From positions 45,257,175 to 45,321,174 of the forward strand of contig CM026401.1 of assembly GCA_014843695.1 (NCBI GenBank): 64,000 nucleotides of DNA. Direction: 5' to 3'. Of this stretch, positions 9,701-21,904 are shown piece by piece. The notes beneath the pieces were generated by a model. That model searched no databases and was not told the origin of the DNA. It worked only from the letters and a program-made list of their open reading frames with translations. Every line of letters starts with the position of its first letter. The stretch's first letter is position 1. Origin of the DNA: Archivesica marissinica. Lineage: Eukaryota; Mollusca; Bivalvia; Venerida; Vesicomyidae. The position numbers and the translations under genes are program-made.

Positions 9701-10800
9701 GTTGCACGACATTAATGTCTAATTGCATTTTGGCATAATAAAATTACGTATTTTGCAATAAATATAAATTTCTGAATGTGTGTAGGCACTTTTTTTTTTA
9801 CAGTTGTGCGAATATTGTAAAATCTTAATGTACGATTTTAAAGGTTGTTTTATCACCAACATATGTAATGTTTTATAACCATGTCAAAATCGCATTAATG
9901 TGTGACTAGGGAAATTGACCATGTGTCGTATTTTTTTTGTCAAGTTTAACATGAACGTTTTACATGTGTCGTATTTTTGTTGTCAAGTTTAACATGAACG
10001 TTTTATATGACAGACCAGGTGGTTCGGATGACATATTTGTCCAGGTGGTGCTCTTGAATAATTGAGTATATATATACGTTGAATCCACGAGGTATTTACC
10101 ACATACGTAGAAAAACAAATATATGCATGCTGTCAAGTTAGATACGATCAGTGATTCAGTATGCATATACGAAGATGAGTCTACATGTGCGGTTATACTG
10201 CGAATCTAGGGACCACAGGTTCGCAGGAGCGGGTTAAGGTTGCATGGGGCCCCTGGCTAAAGCTCAAACAGTGGCCCTTTCATCAAGATAAATACTATAG
10301 TATAAGCAAACAAGAACATTCTATTGAATACACCTTTCTCACATTACCGACGCATGGCCGAAATTCACCGAAATTACAGCATTCCACTATCGCATTTGTT
10401 GGTAAGAAGGGATTTCACCGTCACGACGCGTATTGCGGGACTATTAGTTCGGGGAACAATGCACTATACGTTATGCTCCAATCGACTAAACACAGACTAT
10501 TATTAAAGTCATACATCGTTGGAAAGCTCAGGATATCTTCTAAGTTCTATCTATTTATTGTAATCATTAAAAAAACATTCGTTAAATTTTATTCAGTTAA
10601 TTACAGATTTAAAATACTAATTTGGGGGCTCCTAAATATCGGGGGACCCTGGCTTCGGCCCAGTCAGCCCTTCCCTTAACCCGCAACTGCAGGTTCGGTA
10701 CCTATTTGTAATTTATTAAAAATCAGTTATCGTAACCCCATTGTTAATCTGGGCGACGCCTCCAAAAGTAAGTTACTAATATTATGTTTTGGATTGTAAT
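9701..10800. other. Gene-free stretch
   Basis: A 48-bp segment is tandemly duplicated around 9905-10005 (TGTGTCGTATTTTT with CAAGTTTAACATGAACG). A 164-codon open stretch at 10185-10679 has no recognised domain. Its ends hold a weak inverted pair, GCGGGTTAAGG at about 10229 and CCTTAACCCGC at about 10673, so it may be a degenerate mobile element. Confidence 0.35.
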
Positions 10801-11085
10801 GCAAGATACAGACGGTTGTTTTGTTTTGTTTTTGTCCGGTGTATACCCCGATATATGAGATTGGTTTAAACATAGCATGTATCGGTGCTATTCACCGTGT
10901 CTGTAAAAGAACCTGGGATGCTTCTGGAATAGCAGCGTCTTCTGTATCTTGCAATATCCTCCTAATAATCTTGCAATATCCTCCTAATAAGCTTGCACTA
11001 TCCTCCTAATAATCTAAGAAACATATCTCTGGAGGCGTCGCCCCAGATTAACCAAGGGGCAACGATAAATAAACGTATTTAAAAA
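10801..11085 (+). mobile_element. Degenerate SINE related to family B
   Basis: The segment with ACCGTGTCTGTAAAAGAACC, a three-fold 'ttgca(c/a)tatcctcctaata(a/c)' motif, GGAGGCGTCGCCCC and GGCAACGATAAATAAACGTA follows the body and tail order of family B but is strongly diverged. No tRNA head is visible. Confidence 0.5.
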
Positions 11086-11625
11086 CAGACTAACCTCTAA
11101 ACATTTTACCTTGAAGTTGAATATACCCTCGTGTTACACTCGCAATAAACCTGTGTATGCAGATGCTGTTACTGTTCTATTATACTGACAATGGCTGGAT
11201 TAAATGGATCTTCGTTTAAATGGTTTCAACCGACAACTACAGGACCACAACAATTAATCAAAGCTGTACATTTATCTATAAAGTTCGATGTTGCATTCAT
11301 GCCGTGAGCGGACAATTGAAGACGAGGAATGCGTGTGGTACCACATAAAAGAGCATCACTGTACTGACATGCTCTCCTTCAATGGAAGTCGGAAATAACG
11401 TATATATGATCGCCGCTGGTGTCCTATTGAATATACTGTGTGTATTTTCACATCTGGTCACGAACGGGTTTTGTTAATTGACTTTACATGAAGAGTTTGA
11501 AACTAATACGGTCAAGTTGCGGTCGTCTACACACCGCATACGTCTATACTAACAATGAGGAAGAGAAGGGGGCTATGTACTAGTAATTGCAGTGTCCCTC
11601 ACCACTGTAGCTTCAAATCCCACTT
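11086..11625. other. Gene-free stretch
   Basis: No supported gene. Short ORFs have no recognisable domain. Confidence 0.4.
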
Positions 11626-11848
11626 GGAAGTCGTGATTGCGCATTCGCTTCAGGTGCGAAAGATCCGGAGTTCGAGCCCCGCTGGAGCCGTTACGATTGT
11701 GCGCTTAGGCAAGGTTTTTAAATTCCGCATAGCCTCTTCTCTCTCCTTCATGGCGATGGATTCCATCAGGAATGAGGTCTCGAGAGTGATTAATATAAGT
11801 TGAAAGAACTTGTTTCGCAATCGAGCTAAAATAAATTTGTATAAACCA
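11626..11848 (+). mobile_element. SINE family A copy
   Basis: Plus-strand copy: the head begins GGAAGTCGTGATTGCGCATT, the B-box region is GAGTTCGAGCCCCGC, the body contains GGCGATGGATTCCATCAGGA, and the tail is GATTAATATAAGTTGAAAG. Confidence 0.85.
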
Positions 11849-12836
11849 AATCCCACTTGGGGTGTCGCATTCTTTCATTTGAAGAAACCCTTCAGCGGTA
11901 TGCGGAAGATCGGTGGTTATCCCCGGGTGCCTGACAGACAGACAGACAGACAGACACCGATACCAGCTGGAGAGAAACCATATGACCTAACCAATCGCTG
12001 GAAATGTCAACCTGTAACAAATTAGGATATGAACCTATCTGGGATATTTCAAAGAACAGACCATTAACCTAATAAACTGATAATTTACAATTATACATAA
12101 ATATAAGTATTAGTTCTTGCAACTTTTATCTTATTTCCTATGAAAGTTTTACTGGTTACTGTTTACATGTTTCATTGTGCTGTTTTGTGTTTTTATTTGT
12201 TGAGAATGGTAGACTTAATTGTTCAAATGAGTTCTCTCGTTAAATAAATTCGTTATTATTATTATTATTATTATTATTATTTCAATCTACACCAATCGTG
12301 GACGTTTTTTCACTGTACTATTGATATAGCACGCTGGTGTAGTAGATCAATGTAATACTCCATTAGAGAATGGCATATCAATAGTGGGGACTTAGTTTGT
12401 GTGTTGAAGAGTATTGTATACGTAAATAGAACACATAATGATATCCCCTGTTTAATAGGGATCTGCTGGATTGGATTGCTGGGTTGCTGGCGTATATCCA
12501 TTGAATAATAGTTCAAGGTTCTTTCTTGTGACAGTTGTTTAGTGTGTTATTTATGTTTTGTTCTTCAACTCATCAAAATAAACATAAACTGTTTCATACT
12601 GCTTACCATTCCTGTTATTATTCTATTAATAGACCATTTCACGTGACATATCACGCTCTTGATATAAGTGGACACGTTGGAACCTTAAATAGATAAAAAA
12701 TACATCCAGTTGTTTAGGAGATTATAGACTAGGCATAACATGCTATGACAAATATGTTCAAATTATATTCTAAATGTGGCCTTGACCTTGTAATGACATA
12801 GCTGAAATATTGCCTCTGCACATCAGATGTGCACAT
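11849..12836. other. Gene-free stretch with small microsatellites
   Basis: (CAGA)n lies at about 11936-11956 and (ATT)n at about 12252-12282. No gene was recognised in the rest. Confidence 0.45.
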
Positions 12837-13110
12837 ACAGACGGATATGTAGTCCAGTGGTAACACGCTTGACTGGTAATCCAGGGATCGCAGGTTCGAT
12901 TCCCCATCTGACCCAAATAAAATGAACAGTCTTTCATTGTGACTTTAAACCGAGGTCTCGTGTCGGTGCTTTACACCGTGCACGTAAAAGAACCAGAGGA
13001 GACTCTGTCTGTATCATTGCACTATCCTCCAAATATCTAAAATGACTAATCTCTTCAGGAGGCGTCGTTCATATGGGCAATCGGTAAAACACGTAAAACA
13101 CACACACTTA
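12837..13110 (+). mobile_element. SINE family B copy
   Basis: The head is ACGGATATGTAGTCCAGTGG, the B-box region GCAGGTTCGATTCCCC, and the body has AACCGAGGTCTCGTGTCGGT. The tail GGAGGCGTCGTTCATATGGG leads into GGCAATCGGTAAAACACG, slightly truncated relative to other copies. Confidence 0.85.
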
Positions 13111-13606
13111 ATTGGCTTCCTCCGTTTTCATCGCGGCTTCCTTTGCACAACATGCTACCAATTTTCATCCGTTTTCTCAGCTTATAATTATTAAAATATT
13201 TATTCTCGAAATGAATCTACAGTATATTCAATGGAGACTTCAGTGTCAATTAATTAACTTTATTTTCATAAAATCACATTTATCATACCGCAACACCTGG
13301 CTATGTAACAACAATAAAAACAAAGTATGCCAACAAAGAGGACTTTATCTGCCAAAGGAGGTAATAGAAGAACCAGTACAGTGTATAATTCGCAAACTAT
13401 TCGCCACAGAAACGAAATAATTCAACGAATAAACAAACGTCGTATACGACGTTTTAAGTATAACAAATTAATGTAAATAAGGTCAAAATTCATGCGCAAT
13501 ATATAACAACGGAGGCACCGAGGTACTATTACACCGCCTTCATTCGCTATGTTACAACAATTTAATAATTTGTTATCACAGACAGATTTTAAAATAAGCC
13601 TTAGCA

Positions 13607-16600
13607 TCACCACGGCCGCCAATGATTTTCATGTTTGAATTCATTACTATTTTGTGTTACCGGATTCAACACACCAGTATTTCCACAATCAGCTTTCTTG
13701 GCGGGAACATTTGTTTCGTACACTTGTGGTAACGCAATCGGCTTTGTGTAATGTGTATTTGACTCGTTTCTATTTATATCTGTATATAGTATTTGTTGAT
13801 GTGACGTCAGTGATGATGGCTGGAATTGTGACGTCATAGATATTGTCTGTACGCCAATCATCGGCAGAATGTTATTTGATTGGCTGACTGAATTAGTATG
13901 TTGTATTTGTGTATGTTGTGACGTCACTGTATGTGGTAGCTGAACCAATAGCACCATTTGACCGCCACATAGCACACCAATTGGTGTCGAGTGAGTAACA
14001 GAATTCGGTTTTTCATTGATTGAATCCACTATTTGCTCACACACCGCCACACTTGTTTTTTCGCGTACACGTACACCTACTGCAGTATCTACTGTTGATA
14101 CTTGTTTACACAATTGCGGAATTGGTAATTTTTCATATTTGTGTTCTGGTACGTTATCTTGTGGTAGATGAGATTTCAACTTCTCTGACACGTGGTCTAC
14201 TATGTCCCTCTTCAGCGTGGAACTGCTAGGTCTCGTGTGTTCGAGAAAATTCGAGATTTCCCCTAGGCATTTTGAATATCCCGCCAAATACTCTGATTGG
14301 TCGTCCATTGTTTGTCTCCGCCCACAAGTCGTATCTATAGAGAAATAGATCAAATGTTTTATAATTATTAGTATTTAAAACAATTTTCAGACATTCAATG
14401 TATCGTTTGTCTTTCCATTGATGATGCTAAACTCTCCAGCAGAAGAAACATACCTCACCATTGTAATACAATGCATAGACTAAGCCAACCATTTGACTGT
14501 CCGATTAGAGCAGTGGTTAGCGCGCTCGCTTCTCACCAATGCAACCCGGGTTCGATCCTCGGACCGGAAGTATGTGAGATGGTGAGGTGGGTTTTCTCCG
14601 GTTTCCTCTCACGTTTACGCTTTCATCCGTACCAACGAGAGTGATTAATATAAGTTGTTAAAACTTGCTTCGCAATCGTTGTAAAATAAATAAAATTTTA
14701 AAAAACCCATTTGCCTTGATACATAATCTACAATATCACGACTACCACACTGCGATATCACGACTACCACATTGCGCTATCACGACTACCACACTGTGAT
14801 ATCACGACTACCACACTGCGAGATCACGACTACCACACTGCGATATCACGACTACCACACTGCGAGATCACGATTACCGCACTGCGATATCACGACTACC
14901 ACACTGCGGTATCACGACTACCACACTGCGATATCACGACTACCACACTGCGCTATCACGACTTCCACACTGCGCTATCACGACTTCCACACTGCGATAT
15001 CACGACTTCCACACCCGCTATCACGACTTCCACACTGCGCTATCACGACTTCCACACTGCGCTATCACGACTTCCACACTGCGCTATCACGACTTCCACA
15101 CTGCGCTATCACGACTTCCACACTGCGCTATCACGACTTCCACACTGCGCTATCACGACTTCCACACTGCGCTATCACGACTTCCACACTGCGATATCTC
15201 GACTTCCACACTGCGCTATCTCGACTTCCACACTGCGCTATCACGACTTCCACACTGCGCTATCTCGACTTCCACACTGCACTATCACGACTTCCACACT
15301 GCGCTACCACGACTTCCACACTGCGCTATCACGACTTCCACACTGCGCTATTACGACTTCCACACTGCGCTATCACAACTTCAACACTGCGCTATCACGA
15401 CTTGCATATTGCGCTATCACGACTTCCACACTGCGCTATCACGACTTCCACACTGCGCTATCACGACTTCCACACTGCGATATCTCGACTTCCACACTGC
15501 GCTATCACGACTTCCACACTGCGCTATCACGACCTCGACACTGCGCTATCACGACTACCACACTGCGATATCACGACTACCACACTGCGATATCTCGACT
15601 TCCACACTGCGATATCTCGACTTCCACACTGCGATATCACGACTTCCACACTGCGATATCACGACTTCTACACTGCGCTATCACGACCTTGACACTGCGC
15701 TATCACGACTACCACACTGTGATATCACGACTACCACACTGCGATATCACGACTACTACAATGCGCTATCACGACTACCACACTGCGAGATCGCGACTAC
15801 CACACTGCGATATCACGACTACCACACTGCGAGATCACGACTACCACACTGCGATATCACGACTTCCACACTGCGCTATCACGACTACCACACTGCGCTA
15901 TCACGACTACCACACTGAGCTATCACGACTACCACGACTACCACACTGCGATATCACGACTACCACACTGCGCTATCATGACTACCACACTGAGCTATCA
16001 CGACTACCACACTGCGATATCACGACTACCACACTGAGCTATCACGACTACCACACTGCGATATCACGACTACCACACTGCGACATCACGACTACTACAA
16101 TGCGCTATCACGACTACCACACTGCGAGATCAAGACTACTACACTGCGATATCACGACTACCACGCTGCGATATCACGACTACCATTGCGAGATCACGAC
16201 TACCACACTGCGATATCACGACTACCACGCTGTCATATCACGACTACCACACTGCGATATCACGACTACCATACTGCGATATCACGACTACCATTGCGCT
16301 ATCACGACTTCCACTGCGATATCACGACTACCACAATGCGCTAGCACGACTACCACACTGCGATATCACGACTTCCTGTCGTTTTTTCAGTTGGTTTTCT
16401 CCATAACTCCGTTTCTCCTCTACACATCATAATAAATATATTTATATTCGATCAGTATAAGCTATACGTGAGGGTTTGTTTATGGTCAGTTTATCTGACC
16501 ATCATGTAGTAGCCAATCAGAAGTACTTACATGTACAGGTGTACTGTATGTAAGTACGTGTATTGTAATGCGTCCTCATTCGAGGTTAAGCAGGATTGCG

Positions 16601-17287
16601 TAAAGCGTATCGACGTTTCCCGACCCATCCGCCCTTTTATGTTGTGATATGTTGTTATCATATGTTCTCTGTTGCAGACGTAACGATTTTCTGTCGTACT
16701 ATACCTATCGATCATAATGATGTGCGAGTGATGCTGGAGAGAGTGAAATGATGGTTCTGGACAATAAGTGTGACACTCGAAACGGCAGTGTCGCATAAAA
16801 TTCTATTATCAGTGTTGTTATAAGTGCATGGACACCCAGCTATACATTCTGTAGCAAGATGTTTGGAGGAACCATCATGTGTATGAATTGATTATGTATG
16901 TGTAAATGTAATAAAACGATCGATACGTAGCCTGTGCGACCAATTCCTATACAAGTGTTTGTTATTTTACATTGGAAAATAATTGGTAAATTATTTATAG
17001 TGGTGACTTATAATTATATAAGTTAGATTATAAATAATTTATGTTTGGCTGAATGGAATGATAGAAAACATAACAAATATTTTAATGAGTGTGTTTACAT
17101 TTTTTTATTAAGAGTGATGCAATCAAAACGGTAAACTCGATTACAAAGCAATCAGCAATATCACTTTATTGTTGCGTTTAAAGAGATTATGTGAATATGT
17201 ACCCTTGTCACTGTTCAGTTTAGTTTTGACGAACGCTACCGTCATCTCCAGAATATCCGCTTTCTCGAGCTTCGATGGTCGTTGTGA
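13607..17287 (-). CDS. HES-family bHLH-Orange repressor, last two coding exons
   Basis: This encodes a Hairy/Enhancer-of-split type nuclear transcriptional repressor, as a rule a Notch-pathway effector. Two exons are visible on the minus strand. Exon 17287-17203 follows TTTTATTTTCAG and encodes the second helix of the bHLH (RPSKLEKADILEMTVAFVK), ending with a phase-1 donor (G|GTACAT). Exon 14334-13607 follows TTTCTCTATAG and joins in frame. It encodes the Orange domain (EYLAGYSKCLGEISNFLE, then LKRDIVDHVSEKLK), a long low-complexity middle part and the C-terminal WRPW that recruits Groucho/TLE corepressors, followed directly by TGA at 13609-13607. A candidate AATAAA lies at 13264-13259. The exon with the DNA-binding basic region and helix 1 was searched for upstream to about 27 kb and not recognised. 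The 2.9-kb intron holds the 22-bp satellite and a SINE. Confidence 0.93.
14498..14700 (+). mobile_element. SINE family C copy
   Basis: The tRNA-like head is CCGATTAGAGCAGTGGTTAG, with GGGTTCGATCCTCGG as B-box region. The body reads TTTTCTCCGGTTTCCTCTCA and the tail GAGTGATTAATATAAGTTGT. The tail is shared with family A although the heads differ. It lies in the last HES intron. Confidence 0.85.
14737..16375 (+). repeat. 22-bp satellite, about 74 copies, derived from a SINE 5' end
   Basis: The unit, starting TATCACGACTTCCACACTGC, repeats at 22 bp. Variants alternate TTCC with TACC and GCGC with GCGA. The reverse complement of the unit (GGAAGTCGTGATAGCGCAGT) is the 5' end of SINE family A, including the TAGCGCAGTG A-box region. 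The 22-bp period keeps long frames open, but they are repeat artefacts. The array fills more than half of the last HES intron. Confidence 0.95.
16376..17202. other. HES intron, unique part
   Basis: AT-rich intronic sequence between the 22-bp array and the penultimate HES exon. No other feature was recognised. Confidence 0.5.
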
Positions 17288-18146
17288 CTGAAAATAAAAA
17301 AATAGGATACATGTATATATTGTGGGCGTGGCGGCTGAACATACACATGTATCTGAAATAAATGTGGACTTGGCTACAATTGAATACAATATATGATGGC
17401 GCTATGACGAGAAATAATACATTCTTCTGTGGGCGATCGTGCGTTCGTGCGTGCGTGCGTGCGTGTAGGTGTGGTCACTGTACATATACTCAATAACAGT
17501 GCGTGGTGATTCTAACTAAGTCAAAAATATGCGGATTGGACAGGTATAAAGCTGGTCTCATATTAAAATCTAAATATCCATGTTGTGCTTTTCTATTCAG
17601 TGTACATTGAAACATTTCAAATTAACTCTATATCCTTCTCCATTGAATTCAATCAGTTATTAACATTTACTATATTTAATTATTAATTCACTTTTCGTCT
17701 ATAGCAGGCATAATATATCATATATTAGTGTCGCATGGGCGTTTTAGCCTAAAGGAATTGAAAAATAAAAACATGTCTAACGTGTCATATAAAATCATCT
17801 AATAGGCTAGTATTGTATATTATTATATAGTTATTAGTATAAAAATCATCCTTCAAATATGTGGAAATGTATTGACCTTTTGAAACATATTGGGGTTATA
17901 TGTTGATTATGTTAATTATGTTAATTAATTACCTCCATAATAGCATGATACATATTCATGAGTATTGGTCTATTTCTAATAATGCTGTATACGGTCTTTA
18001 TAAAAGACAATTATACATGGAACTGTACTGACTGTTTATGTTGGAAGAGAAGCAAGTACATTTGACAGAGAAACAAGCATACTTGACGTGGACATCCCTT
18101 ACATGTATGCCTGATCAGCATATTAAAGGTTTTCCCACACATGTGT
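17288..18146. other. HES upstream intron
   Basis: Holds a short (GTGC)n-type run at about 17440-17464. It is otherwise AT-rich, with no basic-helix exon recognised. Confidence 0.45.
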
Positions 18147-18154
18147 GCTATTAC

Positions 18155-19275
18155 GGTTGTATCTCACTTTCCCAACATTTTGATTTTTGGTCTGTCTAGA
18201 CTGTCTCACTTTCCCAACATTCAACTTTCACACCTTTGCCTTACCTGTGTGGAAAGTATACTGCTGGGCATAAAGTTGCGTTACACACATGTTTAATATT
18301 AATATATTACTTTCACCAATAAATGTGTGTACCATAATTACATGTAATTGTAACTCTACTGTGAAAGTGTATATATATTCCACCAAATATGTTGAACTGT
18401 ACACTTGCATCATGGCAAACGCTCAAGTCGGAGTACGGTTTATAGAGAACAGTCGGGGATCTCAGACGCTGGTACACAATGAGTACATGTTCAGTTTGAA
18501 GACAAGAAGAGGCGACCGCAGCTACTGGAACTGTGTGAACCGGGATTGTACAGCGAAGATCAACACACAGAATGGGATTCCAACTAAGATCATGGTGAAT
18601 CACAACCATCCACAGGACCCTCTCGGAGTTACAGCGAAACAACTGATGAGCAACGTTCGGAAACGAGTGCGAGAGACCATTGAGCCGATACCTGCCATAT
18701 ACGACGATATGTTAGCCAATCTCCGAACACCAGAATGGGATGCGGATACAGAGGCTGTCGCCATCAAGTTACCGACATTCTATTCGGCTCGTCCTGCTTT
18801 GTACAGGTAAATAATAAGATTTTTTTATGAAAATGCATATATAATTTAAGCGGTCTGTTTTTAGTCTGTTACTCTGTATTTACAAAACAATCTTATGTAC
18901 AGTGAATAATATCCCATATATTTTATTCCATTTCAGACAAAGGGCGAAACTACAACCTACGTTACCTAAGGTTCGACAAGACGTGACGTTGGATGGAAAA
19001 TGGACAGAGACAACGGCGGGCGATAAGTTCCTACTCGCGGATGATGGGGAAGAAAACCGCATCCTCGTGTTTGCTACGTTGGAGAACTTAATGGAACTCT
19101 CGAGAGCTGACATTTGGTATGTCGATGGGACGTTCTACTCCAGTCTACCAATTTTGACCAATTATCACCAATTAAGTCCATTGTTAAACCTAACAATGGT
19201 GTCTCACTTTCCCAACATACCAAAACCCCAACTTTCTACCTGAAAACCAGAATGTTGGGAAAGTGAGAACACCCC
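18155..19275 (+). mobile_element. MULE-like DNA transposon with TIRs and 8-bp target duplication
   Basis: GCTATTAC is present at 18147-18154 and again at 19276-19283. Inside it the ends are inverted: the left has TCTCACTTTCCCAACATT (18163-18180) and the right has AATGTTGGGAAAGTGAGA (19251-19268). Extra copies of the terminal motif occur at about 18205 and 19202, so the right end can itself fold into a hairpin (19202-19268). The interior carries a two-exon FLYWCH/MULE-type gene. The 8-bp duplication and the encoded protein fit a Mutator-like element. At 1.1 kb it is much shorter than an autonomous copy. Confidence 0.85.
18412..19243 (+). CDS. Truncated FLYWCH/MULE-type transposase
   Basis: Two exons (18412-18806 and 18937-19243) join across a short intron with CAG|GTAAAT and TTTCAG|A borders in phase 2, giving a 233-residue protein. 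The start ATG at 18412 (CATCATGGC) opens directly before the domain. Residues about 10-66 form a FLYWCH zinc finger: YWNC with C41, then C46, then H64-N-H66. The C-terminal part reaches WYVDGTF, the motif holding the first acidic residue of MULE transposases, then leaves the family within a few residues and stops. The rest of the catalytic core is missing, so it should not be catalytically competent. It is contained entirely within the TIR element 18155-19275. Protein-only or regulatory use of the DNA-binding half is possible but not shown. Confidence 0.75.
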
Positions 19276-19283
19276 GCTATTAC

Positions 19284-19693
19284 ATCAGAAATGTACTCTG
19301 ATGTTTAAGATTAAACATTACAATTCTAAAATGTTAACTTGTTGTTGTCAGTACAAGCGGGTATTTGCACCAAAACAATATATTCGAATTGATATATTGA
19401 GTGACAGTTATACCAAACATGTTTACTGGAGCATCTTTAGCATGGCATTTTATGGAATACATGTCCAAGCTTGCTTCTCTATAAAGGATGAGATAAATTT
19501 AGATTAGGGGGAGACGAAATGGGATTTTGAAAGCGCCGTGTGGTGCTTATGCACATAGGAACAATTTAATGTAAAATAAATACTTGTGTTATAACTTGGA
19601 CTTGGAGAACTTTTACTATACGATTACGGTACACTTTTGAATACAACTATAGACGTGTAAAATAACTAAACAGGCTAGCTCAAAGCATTTAGT
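19284..19693. other. Gene-free stretch
   Basis: AT-rich DNA between the MULE-like element and a MITE. Short ORFs only. Confidence 0.4.
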
Positions 19694-19697
19694 TTAA

Positions 19698-19932
19698 CCC
19701 ATTCAACACCAAGTAACTCACATGGACTGGTCCATGATATTCATAAACCAATAAATGAATCAGAAAATCACATTTGGACAAGTTCATTTATCAAAATGGG
19801 TAATTATGTCTAAAAATAGTCATATCACTGGCAAAAAGTGCAGATCCTGATGAGACGGCTCGTCACGAGCCGGCTCATCTGGATCTACACTCATTGTGTA
19901 AGCCTATTTAGAGGTATGTGGTGTTGAAAGGG
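19698..19932. mobile_element. piggyBac-type MITE, copy 4
   Basis: A 235-bp copy with TTAA at 19694-19697 and 19933-19936, the same CCCATTCAACACCA ends and the same internal palindrome. It is slightly diverged from copies 1-3. Confidence 0.85.
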
Positions 19933-19936
19933 TTAA

Positions 19937-21370
19937 ACGTTATTTATTTGTTTTGTTACATATATATATGACAACTATAATAACAAATTGTAAGACAAAT
20001 AGGATTTGAAAACTTAATACAAAGCTTATGTATTCCTCTCCATGGTAAGCATAAAGTCTAATTATCCGATTAAAGAAATTATATGTATTATGAAATGGTC
20101 AAGTTATAATGTTGTTTGTTTTAAACAAAACATATAGTCCATATTTCCCGATTGTAATTGAAAGTGCTGCAAAGTATTTGAAAGAAAAATACATGTTCCC
20201 CTCCCAGTCCGTCCGTGTGTTCGTAGATCAATGAGTGAATCGCGTACATGCAACAATGAATTGTTGTACTTTATGAAAAAGCATTTAAACAGAGACAAAA
20301 TCATTTAGCATATTTGAATATATGTATATTTGTAAATATAGACGTTTATGCGTACATGTTTTAAATAGTTTGTTATAGTTATGTGCTGCAGCGCATTGGT
20401 CAATTTCCCAATTTATGTTAATGTTTATAATATTCACTCTCGCTGTTCATATCCACGCATGTTCTGATTATAGCATTAATGACGATGAACGTAATGTTCA
20501 AGAACGTTCTGTTCTATCTTTCTATATTAAGCGTTCTACAATTCCTTGAACTCTTGACTAAAACTAGAATTCTAAAAGTAATACTTTTGACAAGTTATTT
20601 CCGGTTGTTAAATGATGTCAACTATGTTATTTCACACACTCGAGTTCACATTTCTGCGCCATTGATAATTGCGATTTAGTCAAACGAGATATAGATACTG
20701 TGAACGGGAACGTATACAATAAAAAAGTGTGTCATTTGAGTAATAAATTCTCTACCAATGAAATTAGCATCCATAAAATTCACCCATTAAATAAAAGCGA
20801 TCAATAGCTTTTATATATTTCATTCAAACATGTACAAATGCTTCTTTTATGTAAAGTTGTTATCAAAGGCACAGCAATGCCATTATATGCACATTTTATT
20901 TATTTTTTAAAATCATAATATACGTTAATTTATTTTAGATGTTTTTTTTCAAAATTTATTTCATCAAGAAATGGCATAGTGATACGGATTGTGTCATTTA
21001 ATGAAGCAAACCTAACCTGCTTTCATTGATTGATGTTAGGATCTGATTGCTTTTCCAGTTTAACAAACGAGTTTTGGTAAATTAATCGAGTTTTAACGTC
21101 AGGTCTATGCATTGAAGATTTACTACGCATTTGGTAAAGGCGAGTCGCTGTGAGGTTATTGATAATACAGCTGGGGTCGTTACAGGTACAAACCCGTCTA
21201 TACTAAAATTAGTGTTCCTATAAACTGTATTCAGTTCGCAAAATTAAACGAATTATATTAGATATTTTGTATGTATTAGTTTCAGGGGCCTGTCCTGGCT
21301 TTTTATTGTTTTTGTAGCCAATTTGCTTTAGCCAATCTTCATTACGTGTTCGTTCATTAAGATAACATTC
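19937..21370. other. Gene-free AT-rich stretch
   Basis: Low-GC DNA with no recognised gene, SINE or tandem array. Short ORFs at 20104-20304 and 20479-20679 look random. Confidence 0.4.
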
Positions 21371-21553
21371 TCAACGTTGGACCATTGATAGAGTTGGCCC
21401 TGCTGATTCTATTGCTGTGGTTGTTTTATAGATGAAATAGACACATTTATTACAAAATTCTTCTGCTGTTATTTGCTTATTTCGCTCAGCCATTTTACCG
21501 TCAAGAGACAACAATCTGTCAGACAACGACTTTAGTGTTGCTTCGGCGGCCAT
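21371..21553 (-). CDS. Unrecognised small ORF, possible first exon
   Basis: A 60-codon frame begins with ATG in a favourable context (AAACATGGC) and encodes a soluble, helical-looking, Lys- and Glu-containing N-terminus (MAAEATLKSLSDRLLSLDGK). It does not look like the repeat-driven ORFs around it. I do not recognise the family. It could be the first exon of an unidentified minus-strand gene or a remnant of a mobile element. No function is proposed. Confidence 0.2.
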   Translation of the reverse strand: MAAEATLKSLSDRLLSLDGKMAERNKQITAEEFCNKCVYFIYKTTTAIESAGPTLSMVQR

Positions 21554-21904
21554 GTTTACACAATGTTGTTGCTACCTGTGACACGTGCTCGTGATTCGTT
21601 CTCGACGCGTGCCAATATCCGATATTGGCCCGGCAGAGCCGAAAATCGAAATATATTGCCCGCGTCGACCAGATATTTTGCTTTTCTACCATTAAATGTG
21701 TTACTATTTATAGTAACATATGCAATAAACACATTTATTACAAAATAAAAAATTGTACATATATGAAAAACTGTTCAAAATATTTCGGCTGCAGTTAGTT
21801 GCTTATAACTTTTGTAATACTTGAAAATAATACAATGAAATCGCAGCGTCCGATAAAATTATACATCTAGATTATAGACCGATTTTATGAAATTCCAATA
21901 GATT

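Noticed and set aside
10185..10679. 164-codon plus-strand ORF
   Set aside because: No recognised domain or splice context; the ends hold a weak inverted repeat, so a decayed mobile element is more likely.
14772..16432. Plus-strand frames of 169-306 codons with RYHDFHTALSRLPH-type repeats
   Set aside because: Produced by the 22-bp array; overlapping frames are open and the monomer is traceable to a SINE head.
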